Positions 45,246 to 55,881 of a DNA stretch of 64,000 nt are shown here, piece by piece (the first letter of the stretch is position 1; the number at the start of each line of letters is the position of its first letter). The notes below the pieces were generated by a model. The model did not search any database and was not told the DNA's origin. It saw only the letters and a program-made list of their open reading frames with translations. Both the position numbers and the translations under genes were made by a program. Origin of the DNA: Punica granatum (taxonomy: Eukaryota; Streptophyta; Magnoliopsida; Myrtales; Lythraceae). Location of the stretch: NCBI RefSeq assembly GCF_007655135.1, contig NC_045127.1:13649001-13713000 (forward strand), written 5' to 3'.

Positions 45246-46427
45246 TTAGTTGGAAGTCGGTGGCTTGTGCTTGGGTGGTGGTTTGTAGCCCTTGGGAGGG
45301 TGATGGCCATTGAGTGCAGTGACCTCCTCCTCCGCGGTCGGTGGCTTGTGCTTGGGTGGTGGTTTGTAGCCCTTGGGAGGGTGATGGCCATCGAGTTCAG
45401 TGGCCTCCTCCTCCGCGGTCGGTGGCTTGTGCTTGGGTGGTGGTTTGTAGCCCTTGGGAGGGTGATGGCCATCGAGTTCAGTGGCCTCCTCCTCCGCGGT
45501 CGGTGGCTTGTGCTTGGGTGGTGGTTTGTAGCCCTTGGGAGGGTGATGGCCATCGAGTTCAGTGGCCTCCTCCTCCGCGGTCGGTGGCTTGTGCTTGGGT
45601 GGTGGTTTGTAGCCCTTGGGAGGGTGATGGCCATCGAGTTCAGTGGCCTCCTCCTCCGCGGTCGGTGGCTTGTGCTTGGGTGGTGGTTTGTAGCCCTTGG
45701 GAGGGTGATGGCCATCGAGTTCAGTGGCCTCCTCCTCCGCGGTCGGTGGCTTGTGCTTGGGTGGTGGTTTGTAGCCCTTGGGAGGGTGATGGCCATCGAG
45801 TTCAGTGGCCTCCTCCTCCGCGGTCGGTGGCTTGTGCTTGGGTGGTGGTTTGTAGCCCTTGGGAGGGTGATGGCCATCGAGTTCAGTGGCCTCCTCCTCC
45901 GCGGTCGGTGGCTTGTGCTTGGGTGGTGGTTTGTAGCCCTTGGGAGGGTGATGGCCATCGAGTTCAATGGCCTCCTCCTCTGCGGTCGGTGGCTTGTGCT
46001 TGGGTGGTGGTTTGTAGCCCTTGGGAGGGTGATGGCCATCGAGTTCAGTGGCCTCCTCCTCCGCGGTCGGTGGCTTGTGCTTGGGTGGTGGTTTGTAGCC
46101 CTTGGGAGGGTGATGACCATCGAGTTTAGTGGCCTCCTCCTCCGTGGTCGGTGGCTTGTGCTTGGGTGGTGGTTTGTAGCCCTTGGGAGGGTGATGACCA
46201 TCGAGTTCAGTGGCCTCCTCCATTGTGGGTGGCTTGTGCTTTGGTGGCGGTTTATAGCCCTTGGGAGGATGGTGATCGAGCTCCTCTTCGAGGGAAGTCT
46301 CCTCCGGGGGTGGAGGCCTCCTCGGGGGCCCTCTCCTTGGGGGCAGTCTCTTCGGTGGCAATTGACCAGCCACGGTGGTGTATAACACCACAAAAATGAG
46401 CAACACTAGCATGAACTTGGGAGCCAT
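45246..46427 (-). CDS. Secreted repetitive proline-rich protein
   Basis: A single-exon frame of 393 codons on the minus strand. The start MAPKFMLVLLIFVVLYTTVA is preferred because it gives a clean signal peptide (cleavage near residue 21-22) and fits the TATA box. An upstream in-frame ATG at 46553 lies above the likely transcription start. After a Pro/Arg-rich linker (QLPPKRLPPRRGPPRRPPPP) come thirteen repeats of HHPPKGYKPPPKHKPPT plus an acidic spacer such as AEEEATELDG (27 aa, 81 bp), and the end is PPTSN. KPPP and Tyr-Lys blocks are typical of repetitive proline-rich cell-wall proteins (PRP/early-nodulin-75 type). There the prolines can be hydroxylated and Tyr/Lys used for cross-linking. 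The His pairs and alternating basic and acidic blocks are unusual. The exact family is not assigned. Repeats nearest the N-terminus are the most diverged. Confidence 0.85.
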   Translation of the reverse strand: MAPKFMLVLLIFVVLYTTVAGQLPPKRLPPRRGPPRRPPPPEETSLEEELDHHPPKGYKPPPKHKPPTMEEATELDGHHPPKGYKPPPKHKPPTTEEEATKLDGHHPPKGYKPPPKHKPPTAEEEATELDGHHPPKGYKPPPKHKPPTAEEEAIELDGHHPPKGYKPPPKHKPPTAEEEATELDGHHPPKGYKPPPKHKPPTAEEEATELDGHHPPKGYKPPPKHKPPTAEEEATELDGHHPPKGYKPPPKHKPPTAEEEATELDGHHPPKGYKPPPKHKPPTAEEEATELDGHHPPKGYKPPPKHKPPTAEEEATELDGHHPPKGYKPPPKHKPPTAEEEATELDGHHPPKGYKPPPKHKPPTAEEEVTALNGHHPPKGYKPPPKHKPPTSN

Positions 46428-46508
46428 TTTAGGAAGCATGTATTTTGATGTAGTTAAGGATGTTTTCTTCTCACATATTGAATGAGATATGAAAGGAATG
46501 ATGAGCAA

Positions 46509-46516
46509 TTTATAGT
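46509..46516 (-). promoter_or_regulatory. TATA box of the proline-rich protein gene
   Basis: The minus strand reads aactataaattg here, about 85 bases before the start codon at 46427. This places the transcript start near 46480. It also supports the shorter protein start over the ATG at 46553. Confidence 0.6.
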
Positions 46517-46898
46517 TGGATTTGGGGAGGCTAAGCAGTGACACTTGGCTCATTTGCTTTTGGGAAAAAAGATGTGGAAAATTGGTCCAAAAATGAAGAT
46601 CTGGGATTTGCCTCTTGAAAATGTCCCACCACTGAGCTGAAATGTTGGACTATTGGGTTAAGTTTGCACCTGGGACAGGTAACTAACATCATATGCTATC
46701 TTATATTAAAGTTTGTCAATTATTAAATTGAGAGAACTGCCACTGGGACGTATGGAATAACACTGAACCTACTTGATTTTACTACTGGGAAGTATGGATT
46801 AAATTAAATAACAGTTAATACTGAACCTACTGGATTTCACTACTATATAATGAGAAAAATAATTTGTCATTTACGTACCAAATCAATTGGTAATCTTA

Positions 46899-47073
46899 AT
46901 ATATACCATAAAGTCTTGGTTGAATGATAAACAACTTCAACCCTCATAAGGAGAAAAGTACAAATTCAAGTCCAAGAAATTACACTTATTAGAAGGGGAA
47001 TAACCTATAATTAATACTCAATTTCTTGAAATTGCGAGGGTAATGTCTCCCATAATTTTCCTACCAAAAAAGT
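46899..47073 (+). mobile_element. tRNA-derived SINE (Au-like), diverged
   Basis: Starts near ataccataaagtcttggttg, with the same layout as the SINE at 40385 (ataccaacaaaagtgttggc). It has box-B-like acaaattcaagtcc and ends ctaccaaaaaa. Possible flanking repeats tggtaatctta and tagtaaactta match at 9 of 11 positions. Confidence 0.6.
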
Positions 47074-47548
47074 TAGTAAACTTATTTTATATATCTATAT
47101 ACCTATATCAATATACATATATAATATAAAGTCGAGTTGTGGTAAATTCAGTCAAATGACTTGAGAATGCTCAGTTGCTGAATGGATACTCCTCAGATTT
47201 TTAAGCTTTATAAAAAATAAATCAATTTTTTAAAATTTTAAAATATATAGAAATAGATTTTTCAATAAAAGTTTTTTATTAGAGAAAACTACTTACTTGA
47301 CTTGGTGGAGATTTGATTTGGATCTTTTATGTATATTTATATAATATTTTGTACGATACGTGATGCGTTATAAATAGGAGGTGCCACACATAAATTTTGT
47401 CGGGTCTCAAAAATATTAAAGCCACTAAACATGAGTTATGTGGCTGTCAAAGAGTACGTCTACTGGAAGACGTAATTAGATGTAAAGTGAGTTCTTCACT
47501 TTTTTTTTTTAATCACTTATGCATGCCTAATAGCCTATGAATGTCCAG

Positions 47549-47916
47549 ATCGCTAAATGAATTTTTTTGAAATCTTTGAGTCTCTAATTTTATGCATAAA
47601 TCACGTTATAATGCTGAACAAAAATTTGCGCCGTGTATGCGATTAACATAAGACACTATGTAACCCCACATGAGTATATCACCCATATGATAAAAGAATT
47701 TCACCCTGTCATACTTATAATTTTTCATTCAAATCGCTAAATGAATTTTTGTGAAATCTTTGAGTCTCTAATTTTATGCATAAATCACGTTAAAATGCTG
47801 AACAAAAATTTGCGCCATGTATGCGATTAACATAAGACACTATGTAACACCACATGAGTATATCACCAATATGATAAAATAATTTCACCCTGTCATACTT
47901 ATAATTTTTCATTTTA
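47549..47916 (+). repeat. Tandem duplication, 184-bp unit
   Basis: Two near-identical units (47549-47732, 47733-47916) begin atcgctaaatgaattttt and end cttataatttttcatt. They are non-coding and differ by only a few bases, so the duplication is recent. Their origin is unknown. Confidence 0.88.
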
Positions 47917-49696
47917 TTCATGGTATAGCTTGTAGGTTTTTGGCTTTTCTTAATTTATAATTTATCCATTAATTTGTATTTCAATTTGATTTTCTTCTTA
48001 CCTTATCTTTCAAATTAAATTAACATTAGCCATATATATTTCATAATGTATTTTAGTTGATTACAAATTTTTTATCTTCAATTAGTATATACAAATCTAA
48101 TTATGTTACGTTTTTTCCCGGGTAATGCATGACTCCTCGACTAGTATAATATAAACTGAAGCTGTGGTGGACTTGGCCAGATGGCCTTAGAACGCTCAGT
48201 TGCCGAATGGTATTTTCTTGGTTTGCTTTAAAAAAATTAATTTTTTTAAAAACATAGACATAGATTTGTTGGATGGTTCATTATTTTTTCGATTTTTTGA
48301 GTTTCTTTTGAAAAAATTAAAAATTAAAATATATAAATACAAATTTGTAGTACATATCATTATTTTTTATTTTTAAGCTTTTTTAGAAAAAAATTTTCAA
48401 TTTTCAATATTTAAAATTTAAAATTTTTAAAACATATAATATATTTGTAACAGGTCTTCATTTTTTCGGATTTAAAAATAAATAAATTTTTTTTAAGACA
48501 CATAAATATATTTATGAAACCGATCATTATTTTCTCATTTTTTGAATTTTGCACATTATAAATGTCTTATGAAAAGATCTATGTAATACAAATAACGTAA
48601 TATTATATTGATTTTTCAAAAAATAAATTAAATCATATTTATATAGATATGATGTGTTATATATTTACTTTTGAAAAAGTAAATCAGATCATATTTTTTT
48701 TTATAAATATAGATATGATATGTTATTTATATCATATAATGTATGATATGTTATAAACAGCGAAAGCACCACACATAGATGTGACTATTCCAGCTCTTAA
48801 AAATATTGCCACCACAAGTTTTCTTCTACTTTTGGCACACGAATTGGTTTATTTTAATACATCTGTAATTAGACTTCTAAAGATGTATTCTTCAAGTTTT
48901 TATTTTTTCTACACATAAACTTGTATAGAGTTTTGGGTTCTACAATTTTATTTATGTGATACCTATCAAAAAATTTTATGTATGTGATCAATATAACACA
49001 ACGTAATATCATATGAATCTTGACAATATATTGAAGGCAAAAATTCATCCAATCGTAGATAGAATTTATCTTTCTAATTTTTTATGCATAGTATTGCTAA
49101 TATTTAGTTTTTCAAGACTTAGATTTCTTTTGAATAATTGATAAACCAAAAAATATTTACAAAGGACCTCCAATCCAAATATCCTAATTTACAGTACAAA
49201 CCAAAACAAATCTTAGTCCTAAAAGATCTGGCATCTCTGCCATACCACTATTGATTTCTCTTCTTTACATTTTTTTTATAATCTTATTCGTAAAATTAAA
49301 TTACTTTAATCTGATATGTATGTACTAGTATATTATTATTGATTGTAAATTAATTATTTTCAACAAATTATAATACATATTTTATATAATAAAATTAGCT
49401 AAAAAAAAGATTACGCTGCATTGCATGGACTCTAAGACTAATTATTAAATATATGTGGTGATTGTGAGGGATCCATACGAATCATCTGTTGTGATTTACT
49501 TACTAGGAACGCGGCAACCGATGAAGGCTAGAGTCTCCCCCGCTTGATTCCGTGGCAATAGTGGAGATCAAATCATTAAAATTATCATTATCGTTATCGT
49601 TATCTCTAGGGGAAGTTTGAAGCTAAGATATGGGAGCTCTTGCTGCAGAGTTCATCCGACTATGTTTTTCTATATTTTGTTTTTTTCCTTTTGATT
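47917..49696. other. AT-rich intergenic, no gene recognised
   Basis: The stretch near 48150-48215 (gctcagttgccgaatgg) is a diverged copy of 47130-47200 (gctcagttgctgaatgg). Otherwise I see only AT-rich sequence and A/T runs. Confidence 0.5.
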
Positions 49697-49890
49697 TTTT
49701 TTCCTGATGAACACCATAATATTCGAAAGTCCAGTGAATCCCAATTAATCCAGCTCAAATCGAGTCAACCCACTAAGAGATAGAACTCTCACAATCATTG
49801 AATTTTCTCCTATCACAAATACTCGAATCGGAGACATTATTTAAGCGAAAACAAGTACAAAACCGTTTGAACTAATCCAAATTAATTTCT
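49697..49890 (-). mobile_element. tRNA-derived SINE (Au-like)
   Basis: On the minus strand it reads aatttggattagttcaaacg, then box-B-like ccgattcgagtatttg, and ends in aggaaaaaaaatc. It is the closest relative in the window of the SINE at 11165-11349. Flanks cttttgatt (49688-49696) and cttttggtt (49891-49899) match at 8 of 9 bases. Confidence 0.78.
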
Positions 49891-50998
49891 CTTTTGGTTA
49901 TTAATGTATGGGGAGAACGGACAAATTGAATTATTACAGTAAAGCTAATTAAGGAATATTGATTTGCTTTTGGACATCTCTTTCTTTTGCTCACAAATTA
50001 GGAAGCTTATGGGCCTAATAAATTAAAAAGAGATCATAAAAGGTCCATTTGATGTGAATCGAACCGGATATGTCTCACTGTACCATAATCTTTTTCTCTT
50101 CTATACACACTTATTCAAGTGCGTGACATCCTTCCTACCAAAAGAAGAAGCGTGTGATATCCTTATTGATTTGTATATCCATGAGGAATCAGATGAGAGA
50201 TTAAGATAAAGAGGACCTATCAAGCCTCAGTGGTGAGTAGATAATATTATTAACTATGAATCTAGTCATATATGCGTGTTCATACACAATTGTTTGGTTG
50301 AGTCTTGACGATGTTACTGGTCTTAATTATAGTAGTTTATTCCAACACGGAAGCGCCTCCAATATCAATGGCGATCGATTGCAGTAACTATTCTGTCACA
50401 TGCATGATTTTATCGTGAATATAAAAATCAGTAATAGACATATAATGATAGGTTCAAATCAATAAAAATCCCGATTCGGTTTGTTCCTTAGTGTTCTCTG
50501 ATGCCAAAATCATGTATGGTTTTCGAAACAATAGCTTACGTTTGATTCATCGAGTTTAGGCGGTGTTGATCTCAAGTTGAGATGGATTGCTCGGGGGCAC
50601 CCAAGTTCATATTGAGTTTCCTTTAAATTAGTGGAAACACAAGTACGGTTTCTCACCGTGTATGTGCAAAAAAAGAAAAGGAAAAAGAAGAAGAAAACCG
50701 TACAGCCAAAACTGAGTTATTTTCGTCAGCGCGAGGCCGGAATTCAGCGTTCGAACTTCAGTTCCTCAGAACTGGTTATCAGCTGCCAATAAGATCAAAC
50801 GAGGCATATTATTTTTCAGACCACCCTCGGTTCTTCAACTAGCATGTTTTCCAATGCTAAATTCAAGCAAGAAAAAACCAGATTCTTTCGAACAACGTTT
50901 AGTTTTGACCCGGAATCAGATTCGCATAATCAAACTGATCCCAAACCACTAGTTCATATCTAATTGTTACCGATGATTCACATTCCATATACGTTGTC

Positions 50999-51372
50999 CA
51001 TCAAAGAGGGTTTAGTGCGATGACGCACACCCTCATCCAATGTTTCCGTTCGTACATGTTACAGACAGAAGTTAAGACGTTATTTGAACTGATGTTGCCG
51101 ATTGTATGATAGAAACGGCACTTTCTGTCTAAAGTTCCATTTATAAACTCTAGAAATGGCTATATCCATCTCAAATTCCGTCTCTAACTTGGTCGTTCAA
51201 TTTGATCCGTCTATAGTTTTCCATTTGTAATAAACAATTTTCTAGTAGTGATAATCAAGATTTTCTAGGTTTGATACTCATAGTGAGACTATCTGTATCC
51301 ATTTATTAGCTATTATAATTTCTATTTTACTGTACCAGATCCATAGGCCTCTCTTGTAATAAAAAAAAATAG
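50999..51372 (+). mobile_element. Second-family SINE split by a ~220-bp insert
   Basis: The start atcaaagagggtttagtgcg and gatgacgcacaccc match the first 45 bases of the SINE at 40629. The rest (ggtttgatactcatagtgag to ttgtaataaaa) is at about 51272-51370. About 220 bases of unrelated sequence (51043-51265) lie between and look like a later insertion. Confidence 0.6.
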
Positions 51373-53507
51373 TTGTCTATAAAATGACACTTGTATTTCT
51401 TGAGGTAACACTTTGGATATTCATAGGTATGGCCAGATTTTTCAAAAGGAAAAGCAAATTCAGTTGTCTTCAATTGATTAGGCAAGTGTCGAAATCGAAC
51501 ACCTCTCTGCCGAGTCGCACCATTTTTTTGACGTTTGAGTCCACAGTTGGTGAAATCCGTGAGAATTTCATGGCTGCTGTAATCAAAATTAAGAATCTAA
51601 CGAGGAATAATATCAACCTTAATACATCCAAAAGCCTTTTTCATCATGTGAGGATTGGAAGAAACCTCATAACTTTTTGAGGAAAAAGAACTACAGTTTT
51701 CTCATATGATAAACCGCCATAATGAAGAAGGCAAAGATTTTTTTTTTCCTCTCTCCCAAGATGAACAATAGATTTGCAGGTCCAGCTCGTGCCTCCACTC
51801 TGAGATTGAGAGAAGAATATACTAATGGCCCGCGCGATCCTCGGGCTAATTGGAAATAGTGTCTATCTATTTATTGAGAAGTTATTAGGTGATTCTACCT
51901 CGCCATGTGACGTGAGGAAGCACCAATCAAAATGCATGAAACTAGGAACTTGATGCTAATCACTCGAATAATTATCAGAATTATTCTTAATTAAAGAATT
52001 TTTATTAATTTTTTCTCACTACGTCATTTAAAATAGGATCATCTAAAATTTTCTCCCATTTATCTACCTATCTATAAAAACAACTAAAATTGTTGTTCAT
52101 CCCACATGTAGGGGAGAGCATGACACCTGCCCCATCTTCCTTTTTCAAGTTGTGCCCTTTTGTTCCCAAACTTTTCACAATTTTCCACAAACTTTGATTT
52201 TTTTTAGTTTTCTTTTTCTTTTTTAACAAAAAAAAGCTCATGGTATTAATTAATATAGGAAACAAAAGGTTGAATGAAGAGATACCGAAAGTGCCACTAG
52301 CAAGAATTCAACCCTTAACGTCTTGGTTCTAAATGAAAATTGCACTATGTCTTCTTTTTCTTATGTGTCTCTTCTTATATTTTTTTTTCTTACATCCTTT
52401 AAAGATCACAAGAAAATTATAATTTTCCGATGTCAAAAATTGCTAGAAAACTGTTAGAAATGTAAAGTTCATTTTATTTTATTTTATTTTCCATTTTTTA
52501 CTCTTTTAGTTTACAAAGTTCCCTCGATTTTTATTGCAATCTTAATATAACTATATGATATACTAAAAGCATACCCATACTACGATGAAATAATTTCATT
52601 AAAAAAGGCACATTACAAATTGTATGTAAATAAATATAATAAAAATCTCATAATCAATGTAATAGTTATACTATTCTTAAATATAATTAAATTAGAAATT
52701 TAATGTTTTTAAACTTACAAAAACTGAAATTTCTAAGATCTATATGAACAAATTAAAAAATAAAAGTTTGAGAGAAAATATAAAGGAACAATGGTACAAT
52801 TGAGTGATTGAGGCAGATATAATATTATAAAGTGACTTCTTATAAGATTTATAATTGAAAACTAAAACAATATTATACCATGGAATGTGAGTTTTTACAT
52901 TTTGTAACTAAGTTATTATACATATAATAGTACAATCATGCACAAATTTTTCCTAGATAAAACACCATGTGAAATAATGGTCCTACTTAAAATATTATCA
53001 GTATTGAGGGACCAGAGATGGAGGACTTCAAATCAAATATAAGTTAGACGTGTGTCTCAAATGAAATATAATATACTTAACACGACGTAAATCTCAAATA
53101 AAATATCATAATTTTAAATTGAAAAATTTTATTCAAGTGGAATATTTTGAAGAGACAGAATAGGATTTATGTAATAAAGGACTCTAATAATGATGGAAAA
53201 GGAAATGACTTAATTGAGATGATGAGTAAAAGGAATGGATTGAATGCATAAAATATTAGTTTTCTAATTTGGCATCTATTTCGTTTTAATTAGTTGATGT
53301 TTTCCAATTCTTTGCCAAAAATTTTAATATATACCAGAATTTTGAACATAACTTCCTTACATGATTAGCAATCATATGTGTGAGATTCGTATTACAATGG
53401 ATCATGCTTTTAATCAACATTTATTATTAAAAAAATTGCAGTGATTCCATCAACCTACATGTTTTTGGAATGTAAAAATTTTTTAAAGACATCAAAATTA
53501 TCATTCT
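51373..53507. other. AT-rich intergenic, no gene recognised
   Basis: Short open frames such as 51384-51680 lack recognisable domains, introns or codon character. No element ends were identified up to the 3' end of the LINE. Confidence 0.5.
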
Positions 53508-55881
53508 TTTTTCTGGGTAAAGTTCGGGGCATGGCCCAAATTACAGAGAAACAAGAATAAGGCGGGCATGGTGGCCCCTATAATGTCGCCTAACGACAGC
53601 TGAAACGCCCCATTAGGAATTGAGTGAATAATATGCGTGCAGAGCAGATACTCCACAGCTATATTTGCAAGCTTGTCCACACAAGAGTTGCCCTCCCGAT
53701 AAGCGTGTTGCATCCGGACCTCCCAATCTCGACTACAAAGGTCAAGAATCCGACCTCGGAGAATCTGTAGCCAAGGAGCAGCAGGGCCGTCCCCTGAAAT
53801 GATCCGCATGACCGCTAATGAGTCCACTTCAAGAATTAACCTTCAGCATCCCACGTTCCAAGCCATCTCCATCCCCGTGAGTACCCGCAAAGCTCCACCA
53901 TGGTGACTGTAGCGATGTCAATGTTTTGGGCAAATCCCATGATCCACTTGCCATCTGCATCACGGAGGAGGCCACCAACTCCGGCTGCCCCGGGATTGCC
54001 TCTTGAAGGACCTTCCGTGTTAACTTTGAAGAAGTCCTTAGAGGGCCGAATCCAACTGATGTTGACCCAGCGTTTGGGGGGGGGGGGGGGGGGGGGGGGG
54101 GGGTACCTATCGCCTTTTCCACCAAAGCCCAGCCTTCACGAAAAGACCAAGCGGTCTATAAGATGGTCCGACATGCCAAGGTGGGATGGCTAAAATCTGA
54201 CTCGACTAACTCCTTGTTCCTCCACGACCACAGCAGCCAGCAACTTGTAGCAAATGTAGTCGACCAGTGTTGATGATACGGGTAGGACAAATTTTGCCAA
54301 AGCCAATCCAATAGGTCCAGAGTGAAGAATTCTGGTTGAGCATCGATCGGAACAAGCCTTGACCAAATTTGCTTCTCCAGAACACAATCTCGCAGGACAT
54401 GTAAGGTAGATTCAGCCCCATTCTCGCAATGGGGCAGCTAGGGGTGTCGCACAAGATCATTCAGTAACACGCCTCGTTCGTGAGCAAGCTCTCCCAGGTA
54501 GTGCACCAGAGGAAGAACCGGATACGCTGTGAACCCCTCCCATCTCCAAATATTCTTCCATAGCTTGGAGTAGTGATCAGTTCCCTGAGCCCACAGTTAA
54601 TAGCTTTTATGCCGATGCTACCGTGTAGTTCCCAGACGGTGCCAATCACTAAAATGGAACGTCATCTCCGTGGACACCCGGAGCCGGGCCGCCACACTAG
54701 CAATGCGCAGCAGCGATGAATTGTTCAGCCGGGGAGCAATCCGCTCTCAATCCTATCTCCCTAATTCGGTGACATAGCTATGAACCGAGGCCTGCACCTC
54801 CTCGTCGAACAATGGACTACAGCATAGTCAGTCAAAGGACCGCTTCCCGGCACCCACTGATCATTCCAGAATCGAGCACGATATGCCGATTGAACCTGCC
54901 AACCTGAGCCTTGTTTGACTCTATTCCAGGAGGAGGTAATACCTCTCCATAGCCACGAATCTCCCGGCTTTGCCAATAAGGACAAGTCAGGTCCCATTTT
55001 GTTTGGATACTTGTGCGTCAACAATTGCACCCAAAGCTCCTAGGGACGAGTGACTACTCCCCACCCGATCTTTCCGAGCAAAGCGCAATTAAACTCGCTC
55101 ATGCATCGAAGTCCGAGCCCCGCTTCCTCTTTTGGACGAGTGACCGTATCCCACCGGACCATATGAATCCGTCTCTGATTCTCTGAGTGGCCCTAGAGAA
55201 AATTTCGACATAGTCTCTCGAGCTCCAAACATATTCTACGGGGCATATTTACAACCTGCATTTGGTACATAGGGATGGATTGTAGAACCGACTGGAGTAA
55301 GGTAGCTCGGCCCGCCATCGTAAGAGAAGAAGCTGACCACTCATTAAAACGATTCCTCACTCGGTCCAGCATGTTGTGGAAGAGCGTCATCTACACCGAA
55401 CCATAGACAATTGGGATCCCTAAATACTTCCCCAAGTCCTCTGTCTGTGTGAGAGAGCTAATATCCAAATTCGATCCTGAATGTTTCCCGGGACATTACC
55501 AGAAAAATAGATTATGGATTTAGCCATGCTCACTTTCTATCCTAAACCTTGACAAAAGGTCTCTAGAACACGCATCATCGCCTTAATCTGATCTTCCGAG
55601 GCCTCCGCATAAAGAAAGAGATCATCGGCGAACATTATATGGGAAATAGGTGGGCCACGAGCCCCAATACGAATTGGTTTCCACCGTCCTGCCTCGACCG
55701 AATCAAAGATTAAGTGAGCGAGTCGTTCAATGCACAGGACGAACAAGTAGGGCGACAAAGGACAGCCTTGTCGGATACCCCTCCTCGAAATGAATGATTC
55801 AGTGAGTTCGCCGATCCGCGACACCTGCATAGACGGGGTAGACACACAATCCATAATGATCCGCTTCAGTCGTAATGGAAT
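53508..55881 (-). mobile_element. L1-type LINE, 3' part: RT C-terminus, zf-RVT, RNase H
   Basis: On the minus strand from 55881: the reverse transcriptase core, RRGIRQGCPLSPYLFVLCIE and ISHIMFADDLFLYAEAS, with the catalytic FADD box. Then come the maturase-like stretch and zf-RVT region (RIRFFLWCTTWESLLTNEA) and an RNase H-type domain (KVNTEGPSRGNPGAAGVGGL). The element ends HAPNFTQKKE with a short A-tract near 53508. Frameshifts, stops and a 28-base G-run (54076-54103) break the frame. Sequence upstream of the RT core continues at 59257, across the inserted element. Confidence 0.93.
54076..54103. repeat. 28-base poly-G tract
   Basis: An uninterrupted run of 28 G on the plus strand inside the LINE RNase H region. 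Runs of 21 C (60152-60172) and 15 C (61589-61603) also occur in the same nested block. Such tracts are rare in plant DNA and prone to length errors in assembly. Confidence 0.9.

Noticed and set aside
45300..46250. CRISPR-like regular repeats
   Set aside because: The units are contiguous, coding and without unique spacers, and the genome is a plant's.
45267..46385. 372-codon plus-strand frame over the proline-rich gene
   Set aside because: It is an antisense shadow kept open by the repeat period. No promoter or domain supports it.
45194..46393. 399-codon minus-strand frame rich in RPRRRRPLNSM repeats
   Set aside because: It is a shifted reading of the proline-rich repeat gene. It lacks a signal peptide and is explained by the 81-bp period.
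51384..51680. 98-codon open frame in the AT-rich spacer
   Set aside because: No domain, no repeat relation and no gene-like context; most likely chance.
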